Shown one piece after another: positions 1 to 10,800 of a stretch of DNA of 64,000 nt. Under the pieces are notes generated by a model that was not told where the DNA came from, did no database searches, and saw only the letters and a program-made list of their open reading frames with translations. The DNA is from Pseudo-nitzschia pungens (Eukaryota; Bacillariophyta; Bacillariophyceae; Bacillariales; Bacillariaceae). The stretch spans positions 3,259,001-3,323,000 of the forward strand of contig CM074758.1 of assembly GCA_037355855.1 (NCBI GenBank). Direction: 5' to 3'. Each line of letters starts with the position of its first letter. The stretch's first letter is position 1. Both the position numbers and the translations under genes were made by a program.

Positions 1-785
1 CAGCGACAAGGGAAGGAAAGAATCCCAATCCACGAGGAAACTAACTGACCGGAAAGTGGTCGGTAACGCATCGAAAACCTTGGCGTGGTGTGTGGCGGTG
101 GCGTGCTCTATTGAGATGGCTCGAAAAATCACCCTACTAAGTAAGATTACGACTAATCCGATAGAACCGATGTCCGCAAAGGTATTTTTGATTTCTGTGG
201 GGATTATTGGGGGTCCTCTAATCGAATGAATCAACTTTACGAATAACTTACCGGAGAGGTCCTCGTAAGATTTTAACCTTACTTTTACGTAAGGTTTACC
301 GTACAAGTTGGTAACCTTACTCTTACTTGTGATGAGTAAGGTTTAGTTCAGACCAAAAAACTTCAAAAACCTTTTTTGAGATCATTCACTCCCCATCACA
401 TATTTTTTCATCCTAGCTCGCACGTAAACCTTACTTACCCGTAGACTTACTGTACGAACTCATAATAGCATAATCTTTGGTTGCACTGATTCTATGAAGT
501 GGGAGATGAATGAATCAGTAAACCTTACGGTAAGATTACCGGTAATTACCAGTATCATTCCTTTTTTAGAGCGATAATCCCCTCGCAAGTGTACGAGTAG
601 CCTGTTTGTGAGAAATAATAATAATAGCACCGAACACGGAAGCAACTTTACAATCCCACTGCGGGACGAGTTGTTAGATCGGGGCCTTCGACAACAATCG
701 AGCAGATTCACCCACCACACAATCACAGTATTGTAATTTTCGCGTTAGTTTGGTGCTGTCTTTTCGACTAAGAACGCCTACGGCG
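1..785. other. Intergenic region upstream of TPR gene
   Basis: No gene is supported here. The stretch is AT-rich and carries repeated copies of a short motif built from CCTTAC and GTAAGG/GTAAGATTAC, on both strands (about 275-345, 423-455 and 517-551). The same motif recurs in other intergenic stretches of the window. Open frames here are short and have no recognisable content. Confidence 0.6.
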
Positions 786-2432
786 ATGTCGACGATGTCC
801 TTGTTGTCACGAGTTTCCGGTGCCGTTGAGAATGCACTCGTTGCAAGTCGTTCGGTTCCAAAGAGAACACTACAAACGAAGGGAAATTTGACCCTAGCTC
901 GACACGAAGAGCAACAATGCTCTATCCATCGCTCTGCGAATAGACGGAGATGTTGGAACGGATACCGCAGTTGTACAAACACCAGAAGCATCCATTCCTG
1001 TAGCTCTCTACAGTATCAGCACGAGAATTTTCTCTGTCACGGTGCACCAAGCTTCAAAAGTCGGTACGGGGTGGTCGCGCGAACTCAGAATCACGATGGT
1101 CAGCTTTGTCGTCATTTCATTCACCGTTTCTCGACGACAAACAAAAATTCCAACGACGAAAACGGAGACGGCGGCAGCAGCAGCAGCAGCAGCAGCAGCA
1201 AAAAGCCACCTCCACAAATGCCGGACAAAGACACCGAGTTAAGATTAGCGGACCTCCAAGCCACCATCACCGAGGAATACAAAAGAGGCAACTTTACGAA
1301 AGCACTCGACACCTCAAAAGACCTCTTGAAGCAAACACAACAACATTTTGGATACAACGTCGATCATCCCGCCACGGCCTCGGCGATGAACAACGTCGGC
1401 TTGATGCACAAATTATTGGGCGACTTTACGGAAGCTCGACAACACTACGTGGCTGCCATGCGGATATACGCGAGCGTCTGCGGAAGAGACCACGCGAGTT
1501 ACGCCATGACCCTGCACAACCTTGGAAATCTCAACAAGTCACAGGTCCACTTCGACGCCTCTCTGAAAGCTACGGAACGATTATCGTTGGTAGAGGCCGC
1601 AATGGAATACCTGGAGGAAGCCTATGCCATTCGAATCGCAGAGCTGGGTGTGGAGCATCCCCACACGATTGCTACCCGGTCGGCAATTGGTTCCACGCTT
1701 GCAGCACAGGTCTTGTATCAACACAGAATGGTGGAAGATAGCAAAAATGGGGAAAATGCCATTCGGAAGCAATATGTCTCTCTCAATCCTCGAGGCATTA
1801 CACAACAGCAATGGAGGGCGGCCGAAGAGCACCTGAGAGTATCTCTTCAAACAGCAATCGACAATCCGAGAGGAAAGCAGATCCAAAACAATCGACATCC
1901 GAAAGGCAACAACAAATTCAAGAAGACCAAGGGAAAGAAGCATTTCAGCAATCAGAAGAGTACCGGCGGCACAGACAAAGCTTCTCCTGCCTCGTCGATT
2001 ACGACATTGTCGGGCGCTTCGGCCGCGCAAAATCTTGCCGTCTTTCTCAAATCTCTTGCCATGACAATGGACGAAGACTCACACGGTCGCAAGCAGCACT
2101 TGTACGAAGCCAAAGACTTGTACGAAAGAGTGCAGAAGGTTAGGACACAGCTTCTCCCCATCGACCATCCCGATGTGTATGCCACTAAATACAGTCTGGC
2201 AGAACTGCTAGAGGTCCTTGCAGCAACACATTCTACGGGCGGTGATGACCGTGAAGAGGAGCTGGAACGTCAGCGTCACCAAGAGGCAGCAGATGAATTG
2301 CGGCAGGAAATTATCGACACGTATGATCCTCCTGATATGGAACAACAGGAGGAACCTCCATCGGAGGGAACAGAGGATCCGCGACCTGTAGAGGTCGTGG
2401 TTGAAAAGACCAAAGGATCCAAGACCACATAG
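786..2432 (+). CDS. TPR (kinesin-light-chain-like) repeat protein
   Basis: The 548-aa reading frame starts at the first ATG (786). The frame is open back to 750, but only through a TTG. The N-terminus is basic and Ser/Arg-rich and has an FSTTN stretch at about residue 115, which could be a mitochondrial presequence processing region; that is an inference. A poly-Ser run encoded by an AGC microsatellite lies at about 131-138. From about residue 150 to 330 there are helical repeats of the TPR_12/kinesin light chain type, with motifs such as NNVGLMHKLLGDFTEA, LHNLGNL and AYAIRIAELGVEHP, and a further TPR-like segment lies near 425-480 (AKDLYERVQKVRTQLL). The C-terminus is acidic. Such repeats form protein-binding scaffolds; the partner is unknown. 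No intron is needed. It is single-frame with no damage seen. Confidence 0.8.
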   Translation: MSTMSLLSRVSGAVENALVASRSVPKRTLQTKGNLTLARHEEQQCSIHRSANRRRCWNGYRSCTNTRSIHSCSSLQYQHENFLCHGAPSFKSRYGVVARTQNHDGQLCRHFIHRFSTTNKNSNDENGDGGSSSSSSSSKKPPPQMPDKDTELRLADLQATITEEYKRGNFTKALDTSKDLLKQTQQHFGYNVDHPATASAMNNVGLMHKLLGDFTEARQHYVAAMRIYASVCGRDHASYAMTLHNLGNLNKSQVHFDASLKATERLSLVEAAMEYLEEAYAIRIAELGVEHPHTIATRSAIGSTLAAQVLYQHRMVEDSKNGENAIRKQYVSLNPRGITQQQWRAAEEHLRVSLQTAIDNPRGKQIQNNRHPKGNNKFKKTKGKKHFSNQKSTGGTDKASPASSITTLSGASAAQNLAVFLKSLAMTMDEDSHGRKQHLYEAKDLYERVQKVRTQLLPIDHPDVYATKYSLAELLEVLAATHSTGGDDREEELERQRHQEAADELRQEIIDTYDPPDMEQQEEPPSEGTEDPRPVEVVVEKTKGSKTT

Positions 2433-3178
2433 TGACAGCTGGATAACACTAGAGCAAAATCTTCGACCGATACAAAGCATCGTTACATAGCAATGGCGGT
2501 TTGATATTTCTGTGGATTCCATTTCATTTTCTCGTAGATCAAGCTCGCGTTCACAACATCTTTTCGCTCTGACTTCTGTGAAGGAAAACTCCTCTTGACG
2601 TGAAGATTCACATGTGTTCGACGTTTCAAATAGCTCATCACTCCGAGAGTGACAAGAAGTTCTTTACTAAATGGATTCCGTAAAAGATATATCAACAAAG
2701 CCTTCGTTACGGCACTTGATTTACGTCCTCGTATATCGCGTCTATTGAGCTATATTGGAAATGAAGTAGGTTTCGTTGCCTGTTGTTGCAATCAAAAATT
2801 CATCGTGTTAGGTACGCATCAATAGTCATTCGAATAATAGTAAAAACGAAGATTATTTTTTATTATTATTTTTTTCATACGTTTACTGAAACAACACGTC
2901 TCGTCAATGTTACATTTCGTTTCGTTTAGTTCCGTCTTCTAATTTTTTTCGAACATAGATGATAATTACATACTTTTTCTTGACACATCATTTCGTTATG
3001 ATGCTCAATGTTTACCAGGTTCTTTTGCATTCGTTCTCACGCCGAACAATGTTGCCCTTCGAGTCCTGCTGAATCCTCCTTTGGTTGGTTGAACGGAGTC
3101 ATGCAAATGAGACCAAAAGGAGGGTGGATTTTGGTGCTACCGGAATGACTAAAAAAATGAATAGCATCATCGCATCCA
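2433..3178. other. Intergenic region between convergent genes
   Basis: This is the 3' flank of the TPR gene and of the secreted repeat protein, which converge here. It is AT-rich with poly-T runs (about 2855-2880). No ORF or RNA gene could be supported. Confidence 0.6.
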
Positions 3179-6100
3179 TTAAGCAAATCCGAACGACGCT
3201 GAACGACCAGCTGCAGCTTCTGGGACTGTAGGTGCAACGGTAGGTGCAACGGTAGGTGCAACGGTAGGTGCAATGGTAGGTGCAACGGTAGGTGCAACGG
3301 TAGGTGCAACGGTAGGTGCAATGGTAGGTGCAATGGTAGGTGTTCCCGCAGTTGCTGTAGGTGCAATCGTGGGCGCAACAGTAGGTGTTCCCGCAGTTAC
3401 TGTAGGTGCAATCGTGGGCGCAACAGTAGGTGTTCCCGCAGTTGCTGTAGGTGCAATCGTGGGCGCAATAGTAGGTGTTCCCGCAGTTGCTGTAGGTGCA
3501 ATCGTGGGCGCAACAGTAGGTGTTCCTGGAGTTACTGTAGGTGCAGTGGTGGGCGCAACAGTAGGTGTTCCTGGAGTTACTGTAGGTGCAGTTGTGGGCG
3601 CAACAGTAGGTGTTCCTGGAGTTACTGTAGGTGCAGTGGTGGGCGCAACAGTAGGTGTTCCTGGAGTTGCTGTAGGTGCAGTGGTGGGCGCAACAGTAGG
3701 TGTTCCTGGAGTTACTGTAGGTGCAGTGGTGGGCGCAACAGTAGGTGTTCCTGGAGTTACTGTAGGTGCAGTTGTGGGCGCAACAGTAGGTGTTCCTGGA
3801 GTTACTGTAGGTGCAGTTGTGGGCGCAACAGTAGGTGTTCCTGGAGTTACTGTAGGTGCAGTGGTGGGCGCAACAGTAGGTGTTCCTGGAGTTACTGTAG
3901 GTACATCTGTAGTACCTGACGATGTTGATGCGGATGTCGGTGGGGCAGTTGGTACATCGGGGCCAATCTTTGTCGGAGCATTACTCAGGCTAGGCTGAAT
4001 GCTGATGCTAGGTTGATCGCTCTTGCTGGGTTCCGAACTGATACTTGGGGCGTCACTTACACTCGGGGCGTCGCTCAAACTGGGAGCGTCGCTGACACTC
4101 GGGGCGTCGCTCAAACTGGGAGCGTCGCTGACACTCGGAGCGTCGCTGACACTCGGGGCGTCGCTCAAACTGGGAGCGTCGCTGATGCTAGGAGCGTCAC
4201 TAATACTAGGAGCGTCACTAATACTAGGAGCATCACTAATACTAGGAGCATCACTGACACTAGGGGCGTCACTGACACTAGGGGCGTCACTAATACTAGG
4301 AGCATCACTCACACTGGGTGCATCACTCACACTGGGAGCAATGCTGACCGATGGTTGCAGCGATTTCGATGGCATCAACGATGGCTGGTTTGTATCACCA
4401 GCTTTAGTGGGACGGAGAGTGAACGGCGGTAGCGACACAGGCCCTCTGGTTGGACGTGGCGTCGGGGGTGAAGTAGGTGATCGAGTTTCTCCTGGCCTAG
4501 TGGGACTAAGTGTGATAGGTTGGCGTGTTGGAAATGCAGTGGGGACAGATGTTGGATCAGGTGTGGGTTCTTTCGTAGGTGAACGCGTTTCCCCTGGCCT
4601 AGTGGGACTGAGTGTGACGGGTTTGCGTGTTGGAAATGCAGTGGGGACAGGTGTTGGATCAGGCGTGGGTTCTTTTGTAGGCGAACGCGTTTCTCCTGGC
4701 CTGGTCGGACTGAGTGTTGGACGTTGGGTGGGTACAGGTGTTGGATCAGGTGTGGGTTCTTTTGTAGGTGAACGCGTTTCTCCCGGCCTAGTTGGACTGA
4801 GTGTGACGGGTTGTCGGGTCGGTCGAGGGGTAAGAACGGGCATCATCGTCGGAAATGGTGTATTAGCTCCCATCCCAATCTCTTTGACGAAACCACTGGA
4901 ATCGATGCTCTTGAGGCTGCTAAAAGGGTTATCCACAAATCTGAGATCTTGAACCACTTGGAAATATCTAACTTCCATCTCGGACGTAGTCGGAGGTCCG
5001 AATTTGGTGCCCCACAGCGGACACGTACATTCCGCTCCGTCAACAAATTGAAGGTTTCTGAAGAAGCCACTGGTTTCCGGAGCAGAGAACAGTAGCAGGT
5101 TTTCATTCTTTGAGCAACCCTCCCCGCGACAAGTTCCTTTCACGTCAAACAAATAAACAAAAGTTGTTTTGCCTTTCTGAATTGGGTCGACCATGAAGAA
5201 AATCTGAGCAGACGTTGCTTTCCGGAAAATAGGGCTGTCGCATCTTTGATCCTGAAGACCATTGTACGCCCACATAAAATTTTGTTCTAGAGCAAACCTC
5301 TCCTCGTCGGTTACAGACTCGTAAGTTCCGAAGAACTCGACGGCAACGATGGAGTCAAATGTTTCCGTCATAATGGAACAAGATACATCCTGGATTTCAG
5401 TGACTTTCAGAACGTTGTCGACAAAGACTCCAGCATGGCGTTGGGCACGGGGTTTCTCAATAGTTGTGATTGAAAGGCCATATGCCACGGAGAACTCTTC
5501 TTCAGTTGGGGCACGATATTTGGGATCCATCGACTTGCAGTCACAAGAAAATTCATCATCACGACCGTTTACCCCTTTGCCTCCACCACCTGTTCCACCA
5601 CCGGTTCCTCCACCACCGGTTCCTCCACCACCGGTTCCTCCACCACCGGTTCCTCCACCACCGGTTCCTCCTCCTTTCCCACGTGACCCACTTCTACTTT
5701 TTGAATCTTTTTCGTCCTCGGAACTACTGCTGCTGCTTTTGCTTCCTTTGGCCGAATCCTTTTCGCTCTTACTTTTCTTTTCCTTTTTTTCAGATTTAGA
5801 GCTCTTGTCGCTCTTAGCACGTCTTCTCTGCAAAACTGTATCTAGAGGGTTTTCTTCCACAGTTTCAATGCTAGATCCATCGGAGGACACAAGTTTCCTG
5901 AAATAGTCTGGATTAGGAGGAGAAAAAAGAGCTACTGAACTTGGATCGCATCCTCTACAGACTGCTTCCACAGTGTAGCTAAGAGTGTATTGATTTCCAC
6001 CTCTCCTAATCAAAATGTTGCCATCGGGTTGTTCGTTTATCGATACATCAACAACGCGCCGATATGAATTGTCGCACAAGTCTTCTGATAGAGCATTGTA

Positions 6101-6364
6101 AGACTCCCGAAACGACTTTTCGAGCTCTCCCCACTTTATTTTTGTGAGATCATTTTCGTCCGTGTCAAAACCATCGAAGTCAACCAAAACCTCGCTCTGG
6201 AAGTAGTACAGTGTGCCTGTGCAAGAACCTGGATTTTTTTTTCCGCCCCATTGAAGGCCTCCGCCGCTTTGAAGATCTCTGCTCTCGACGGAGATTGCCG
6301 GAACAACAGACCAAAAGGCGGGCAGCACTGTTAAGGCCGCCGATGCCAACCGTGAAAAGATCAT
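3179..6364 (-). CDS. Secreted P/T/S-repeat protein with two related N-terminal domains
   Basis: A 1061-aa protein; the start is taken at the ATG at 6364, because the three codons before it open with TTG. Residues 1-22 or so form a signal peptide (hydrophobic stretch ending near VVPAIS). Two diverged copies of one cysteine domain follow, at about 45-165 and 300-440. They share the pattern F..(S/A)YN.L....CD....R and a CRG(x)C near the end. Between them are a Lys/Ser-rich acidic-basic linker and GGGGT repeats. The C-terminal 600 residues are tandem repeats: PTRPGETRSPTKEPTPDPT-type units, then S(V/I/L)SDAP hexapeptides, then 15-residue TVAPTTAPTVTPGTP units. This layout fits an extracellular, probably O-glycosylated, cell-wall or matrix protein of a diatom. 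The function is not known, and the domain name is not recognised. No intron is needed. Confidence 0.75.
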   Translation of the reverse strand: MIFSRLASAALTVLPAFWSVVPAISVESRDLQSGGGLQWGGKKNPGSCTGTLYYFQSEVLVDFDGFDTDENDLTKIKWGELEKSFRESYNALSEDLCDNSYRRVVDVSINEQPDGNILIRRGGNQYTLSYTVEAVCRGCDPSSVALFSPPNPDYFRKLVSSDGSSIETVEENPLDTVLQRRRAKSDKSSKSEKKEKKSKSEKDSAKGSKSSSSSSEDEKDSKSRSGSRGKGGGTGGGGTGGGGTGGGGTGGGGTGGGTGGGGKGVNGRDDEFSCDCKSMDPKYRAPTEEEFSVAYGLSITTIEKPRAQRHAGVFVDNVLKVTEIQDVSCSIMTETFDSIVAVEFFGTYESVTDEERFALEQNFMWAYNGLQDQRCDSPIFRKATSAQIFFMVDPIQKGKTTFVYLFDVKGTCRGEGCSKNENLLLFSAPETSGFFRNLQFVDGAECTCPLWGTKFGPPTTSEMEVRYFQVVQDLRFVDNPFSSLKSIDSSGFVKEIGMGANTPFPTMMPVLTPRPTRQPVTLSPTRPGETRSPTKEPTPDPTPVPTQRPTLSPTRPGETRSPTKEPTPDPTPVPTAFPTRKPVTLSPTRPGETRSPTKEPTPDPTSVPTAFPTRQPITLSPTRPGETRSPTSPPTPRPTRGPVSLPPFTLRPTKAGDTNQPSLMPSKSLQPSVSIAPSVSDAPSVSDAPSISDAPSVSDAPSVSDAPSISDAPSISDAPSISDAPSISDAPSLSDAPSVSDAPSVSDAPSLSDAPSVSDAPSLSDAPSVSDAPSISSEPSKSDQPSISIQPSLSNAPTKIGPDVPTAPPTSASTSSGTTDVPTVTPGTPTVAPTTAPTVTPGTPTVAPTTAPTVTPGTPTVAPTTAPTVTPGTPTVAPTTAPTVTPGTPTVAPTTAPTATPGTPTVAPTTAPTVTPGTPTVAPTTAPTVTPGTPTVAPTTAPTVTPGTPTVAPTIAPTATAGTPTIAPTIAPTATAGTPTVAPTIAPTVTAGTPTVAPTIAPTATAGTPTIAPTIAPTVAPTVAPTVAPTIAPTVAPTVAPTVAPTVPEAAAGRSASFGFA
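3225..3905. repeat. 45-bp coding tandem repeat (15 aa)
   Basis: About a dozen units of 45 bp encode TVAPTTAPTVTPGTP variants at the C-terminus of the secreted protein. The inner units are nearly identical (GTP-VTPG) and the outer ones are more diverged (ATAG, IAPT). A 15-bp sub-repeat (APTV) lies at 3225-3340. The opposite strand is also open through the array, an effect of the repeat period. Confidence 0.9.
4040..4340. repeat. 18-bp coding tandem repeat (SxSDAP)
   Basis: About sixteen 18-bp units encode S(V/I/L)SDAP in the secreted repeat protein. Units differ at the hydrophobic position and at synonymous sites, so groups of identical units show local duplication history. Confidence 0.9.
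4480..4815. repeat. P/T-rich coding repeat, about 80-100-bp units
   Basis: Four units share SPTRPGETRSPT followed by KEPTPDPT and a PTxFPTRxPVTL segment, and differ in length. They encode the proline/threonine-rich middle of the secreted protein. Confidence 0.8.
5578..5680. repeat. 15-bp coding tandem repeat (GGGGT)
   Basis: Repeats of CCACCACCGGTTCCT encode GGGGT units (on the minus strand) in the linker between the two cysteine domains of the secreted protein. Confidence 0.9.
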
Positions 6365-7878
6365 GGTCAACAATCAAGTAGCTAATATTATTTCTCTTGA
6401 AATGGATGTGTAAATTTCGTCCGTACTTTCTTTTTGGTTTTATTTTGTCCCAACCTTGGGTCAAACGGCCATCAGCGGGTGCGCTTTGCGGTGAGCCGTC
6501 TTTCAGCTACTTTCTTCGTTCAAAATCCTAATCAACCCGTGGAATTTGTGAAGTCAACGCATGAAAATCTTCGATATGTGTGGCGCGAAACAAAACCTTG
6601 GTAATTGGACTCCGAGGTGCGCACTGAGAACACTTAATTGCAGTAAAGAACTTAGTACAGGTACAGAATAATTGTGATTGAGTCGTAGTAATTTATTCTT
6701 TTACCATACTGACCATGTCACACGATTAATCTTCCTAGCATGTAGCGTAAGTTAGTGTTTTATCTCACCTGGACATTTTTTCTATTTTTACTATCGCATG
6801 GCAAGGTTTTACCGAAGTGTGCACGGTTGAACGAAAAGAAGGACCCAACGGTTGATTATTCTTGTTCATGCGAGTACGGCGACCATCGACCGTTAATTTT
6901 TTAAAAATTAAGAAGTTTTCAATTCTTTTTTCTTGATTTCGGTCAGATGAAACACGAGGTGTACTGGTCGAAGTATTTGCACGGCCGTAACGATGGGTGT
7001 CAGTTTCAAGGACATTTGAGGGAAGGTCGCCGCTTTAAATGATACAAATAACTGGAAAAAGATCATAATGGCCATTCAAACCTGCCACGAAGTCTTCTTA
7101 CCTCTTACGAGCAACCAACCTCTAGATTTTATTACTGGTAGAAGTCACAGGAGCGTACAACCACCACCAACTGTGTCCATGGCCTATTCCTACTGCACTG
7201 TGGTACTAGTAGGCTATTGAATATCCAAGCGCGATAAATAAATAATACCGTACTACCACTACACAGTGTCAAACGTTACATGAGGTAAAAACAAATAATA
7301 ATAATAATAGAAGTAATAGAAGCAACGAATTTTGTTTTGAACCAAACTGGCTTGGAGTCTATGATACTACTACCCGTCGTAGGCACATTGTACTATCATG
7401 CACACAAAAGTTTTCTGCAGGAGTTCAGTTCAGTAACCTTACTGCACAAGATTGATGCGAAACCGTTCTAGCATTGCAATTAGCTATTGATTTAATTTTC
7501 TTCATCTGTGCAACCTGCCATCAGCAGTCCACTTAGTGCTACAAAACATCATCCCAACACCTAACTGAATGCACACATGTAGTGAGACAAAAAGTTGGAT
7601 TCATTCATTGTCCTCCCAGACCCTCCGGTACCACATCATTTTTACACTGAGTGTCATGAGTGCTCCTGGAACCATGACGTCATGGAATCAAAGGTTCAGG
7701 GCTGGGCCTTTATGTCCACCCGTTATTAATGTAAATAACAACTGGTATGCTACAGGAAGTGGTTCATCTGACGAGGACAAACAATGCTGTCAAATTGGGT
7801 GACTTTTCACCCTAACAAACATCGATCTAGTAGCAGTGACAACCCTGCAATCACTGCAAAATATCATAATGCCTGTTC
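6365..7878. other. Intergenic region between repeat-protein and OGDH genes
   Basis: About 1.5 kb without a supported gene. It holds the 5' flank of the secreted-protein gene and the 3' flank of the OGDH gene. ATA/AAT microsatellite sequence lies at about 7295-7310. Short open frames (for example 7569-7802) have no recognisable protein content. Confidence 0.6.
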
Positions 7879-10800
7879 CTAGTCAACCCTGCCAAAGACT
7901 TCATTCAAAATGTCATTGTATTCTGCCTGGTGAACGAGAGTCATGCCAGTTGCAGGAGCAGCACTGACAGGACGTCCCACGTATCTCGGACGCTTCTCGT
8001 TTCCATTGATTTCACGGGTGGCTGTCATGATTCTAGAATTTACATAAGAATAAGCACCCATATTTCTATTCAGGTTTCGGAGCAAAATTGAAGGCAATGT
8101 TAGCAACTTCAAACCCAAAAAAATCATGCACGCGATGACGTTCTTGTGTGGTACTTACTTTGGTTCTTGTTGTGCCCATATGACCTCTGCGTTTCCATAT
8201 TTCGCAGCACTTTCTGCCACTCGATCGAAAGCAAATGGTGCTATTTGTTCAATTCTAACCAAAGCGACATCTTTGACTCCTCGTTTTTCACGTTCTGCCA
8301 GAAGCTCATAGTAGACTTGACCTGAACAGAACACAAGTTTCTACAATCCGATAAAGTCGTTAGGCATGTTGAAAACAGAAACGAAGCTCTTCTGAAAATG
8401 ACTGACATGAATTCTGAATTGAAACTTACCTTCACTTGGTCTGGATTCTCCGAAATGTCGGAATCGGTCTCGGGGATCAAACGCTGTGGTTGACAATGTT
8501 AGCAATTCAATTTCACCAAACAAATACAGGTAAACACCGTGTCGCTTCGATCGAATCGGTTCGAACTCACCTTGAAAGTTGTGCCCGGCCCCATTTCTTC
8601 TAGAGTGGAGACGCATCTTCTATTACGAAGAAGATTCTTTGGAGCTACCACGATGAGCGGTTTGCGGAAGTCACGGTGGATTTGTCGGCGGAGACAGTGG
8701 AAATAGTTAGCAGGCGTGCTGCAGTTTACAACCTGCCAGTTGTGCTTTTGAATTTGCATTCGTTCATCTTTGTTGAATTCTGGAACAACATGTGGATCCT
8801 CGTCAACCATCTGCAAAAAGCGCTCAAGACGACAACTAGAGTGTTCTGCGCCTCCACCGTCGTATCCATGAGGCAAAAGCATGACTAAACCAGACTGACG
8901 AAACCACTTATCTTCCCCAGCACTAATGAATTGGTCAATCATAATTTGAGCTCCATTTACAAAATCACCAAACTGAGCTTCCCAGAGAACAAGGGCATTC
9001 GGATTTTCCAGTGAATAACCAAGCTCAAAACCCAAAACAGCAAATTCTGACAAAATAGAATTGCGGCAAATGAACCCCGCCTGTGTATCTGGGCCCGACA
9101 TATCCTCTTTCGGACAGGATGGATCCATCCTTTTTGTGATATGATTGAGAGGAGTGTAGTCTTCTTCTGTATCCTGGTCTTTGACAACAGCATGACGATG
9201 ACTGAATGTTCCACGCTGAACGTCCTGTCCAGTGATGCGAACATGGTTTCCTTCCACAAGAAGCGATCCAAACGCAAGAGCTTCTGCAGTACCCCAATCA
9301 ATACCTTCGCCCTGTTCCGCTTGTTCACGACGATTATTGAAGATCTTTTTCATCTGGCGATGCAGTTTGAAGTCATCTGGAACAGTTCCAGCGGTTATTC
9401 CAATCTTGCGCAACATTTCAATATCAACTCCTGTGGGTCGAATGCGTGACATTTGCGTCGGGCTCTTGAAACCGGCCCATTTACTAGAAAGCCAGTCATC
9501 TTCCGACTTTTGATAGGTTTTGGACGCCTCCAAATCAGTTTCGTACGAATCCATGACAAAGCTTTTGATTTCTTCGAGTTCCTCGGTGGTCATGGTGCCT
9601 TCCGAAACAAGGCGCTTTTCGAACAATTGGAGAGTCGTCGGATGCCTCGAAATCTTCTTGTAGAGTTTTGGTTGAGTGAACGCTGGCTGATCCATTTCGT
9701 TGTGACCATTTCGACGATAGCAAATGACATCAACAATCACGTCCGTTCCCCACTCGTGTCTGTATTCTACAGCAGTCTCCAAGGCTGTGCTGACCGCCAA
9801 AGGATCATCACCATTGCAATGGAAAATCGGACAATTAAACGCCTTTCCCAAATCGCTGCAGTAGGGCGTAGACCGGGAGTTGATGGGGTTGGTTGTATAA
9901 CCAATCTGATTGTTTACAATGACGTGAATCGTTCCTCCAACCGCAAAGTCCTTGACATTAGCAAGCTGCATGGTTTCGTAAACCACACCCTGTCCCGCAA
10001 ATGCAGCATCCCCATGAAGCAAAATGGGAACAACATTGCGCACATCTTCCTCACTTCGCTCATCGGATGAAATATCCGGAATGGGGACCCGGGTGTCAGA
10101 AACAAAGAAAAACAAAAGTAGATTGTATCCGTGAGGGACGACAGACAAAAAGGAATCCAAACGCGCTGTGGCATCGCATCGCATGGCATGGTCTCGACTC
10201 ACCGATCTCCCTGATAGTATTGTTTGGCTCTAGTCTTTCCAACCACGAGAGGATTGACGCATTCCAAGTGACTAGGGTTGGCTACCAAACTCATGTGGAT
10301 GCGTCTACCATCGGGATACGTGCGGTCCATACTGGATCCCAAATGGTACTTGACGTCACCCGAAAACCCGTGATTGTCGTGGCCCTTGTAGTATTCATCG
10401 AGAGAGTAGTGGGTTCCCGCGAATTCGCTAAAGATCAACGGCATGGGTTTGCGCATGACATTGGCAAGCACGTTGAGGCGGCCTCTGTGGGGCATGCCCA
10501 GCACGAACGAAGTCGCGCCCAATTCACTGGCACGATCAATGGCATCCTTCAAACCCGGAACGACCGACTCCCCACCGTCCAGTCCGAATCTCTTGGTGGT
10601 ATTGAATTTGTAGGCCATGAAATTTTCGAACGTGTCGGCAAAGCAGAGTCGCTCGTAAATGTGCGCCTTCTTCTCCTTGTCGTATTGATTCCAGTGAGGA
10701 TTTTCCATCCGTTGTCGGATCCAATTCATCTTGTCCGGGTCCCCGATGTGCATGTATTCGACGCCCAGGGTTCCGCAGTATGTTTTGCGCAGCTCCTCGA

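Noticed and set aside
750..785. Upstream extension of the TPR protein to 750
   Set aside because: It would start at TTG; the first ATG is at 786.
3273..3998. Plus-strand ORF of VGATVGA/GVPGVTVGA repeats
   Set aside because: Antisense shadow of the 45-bp coding repeat; the minus strand has the signal peptide and the domains.
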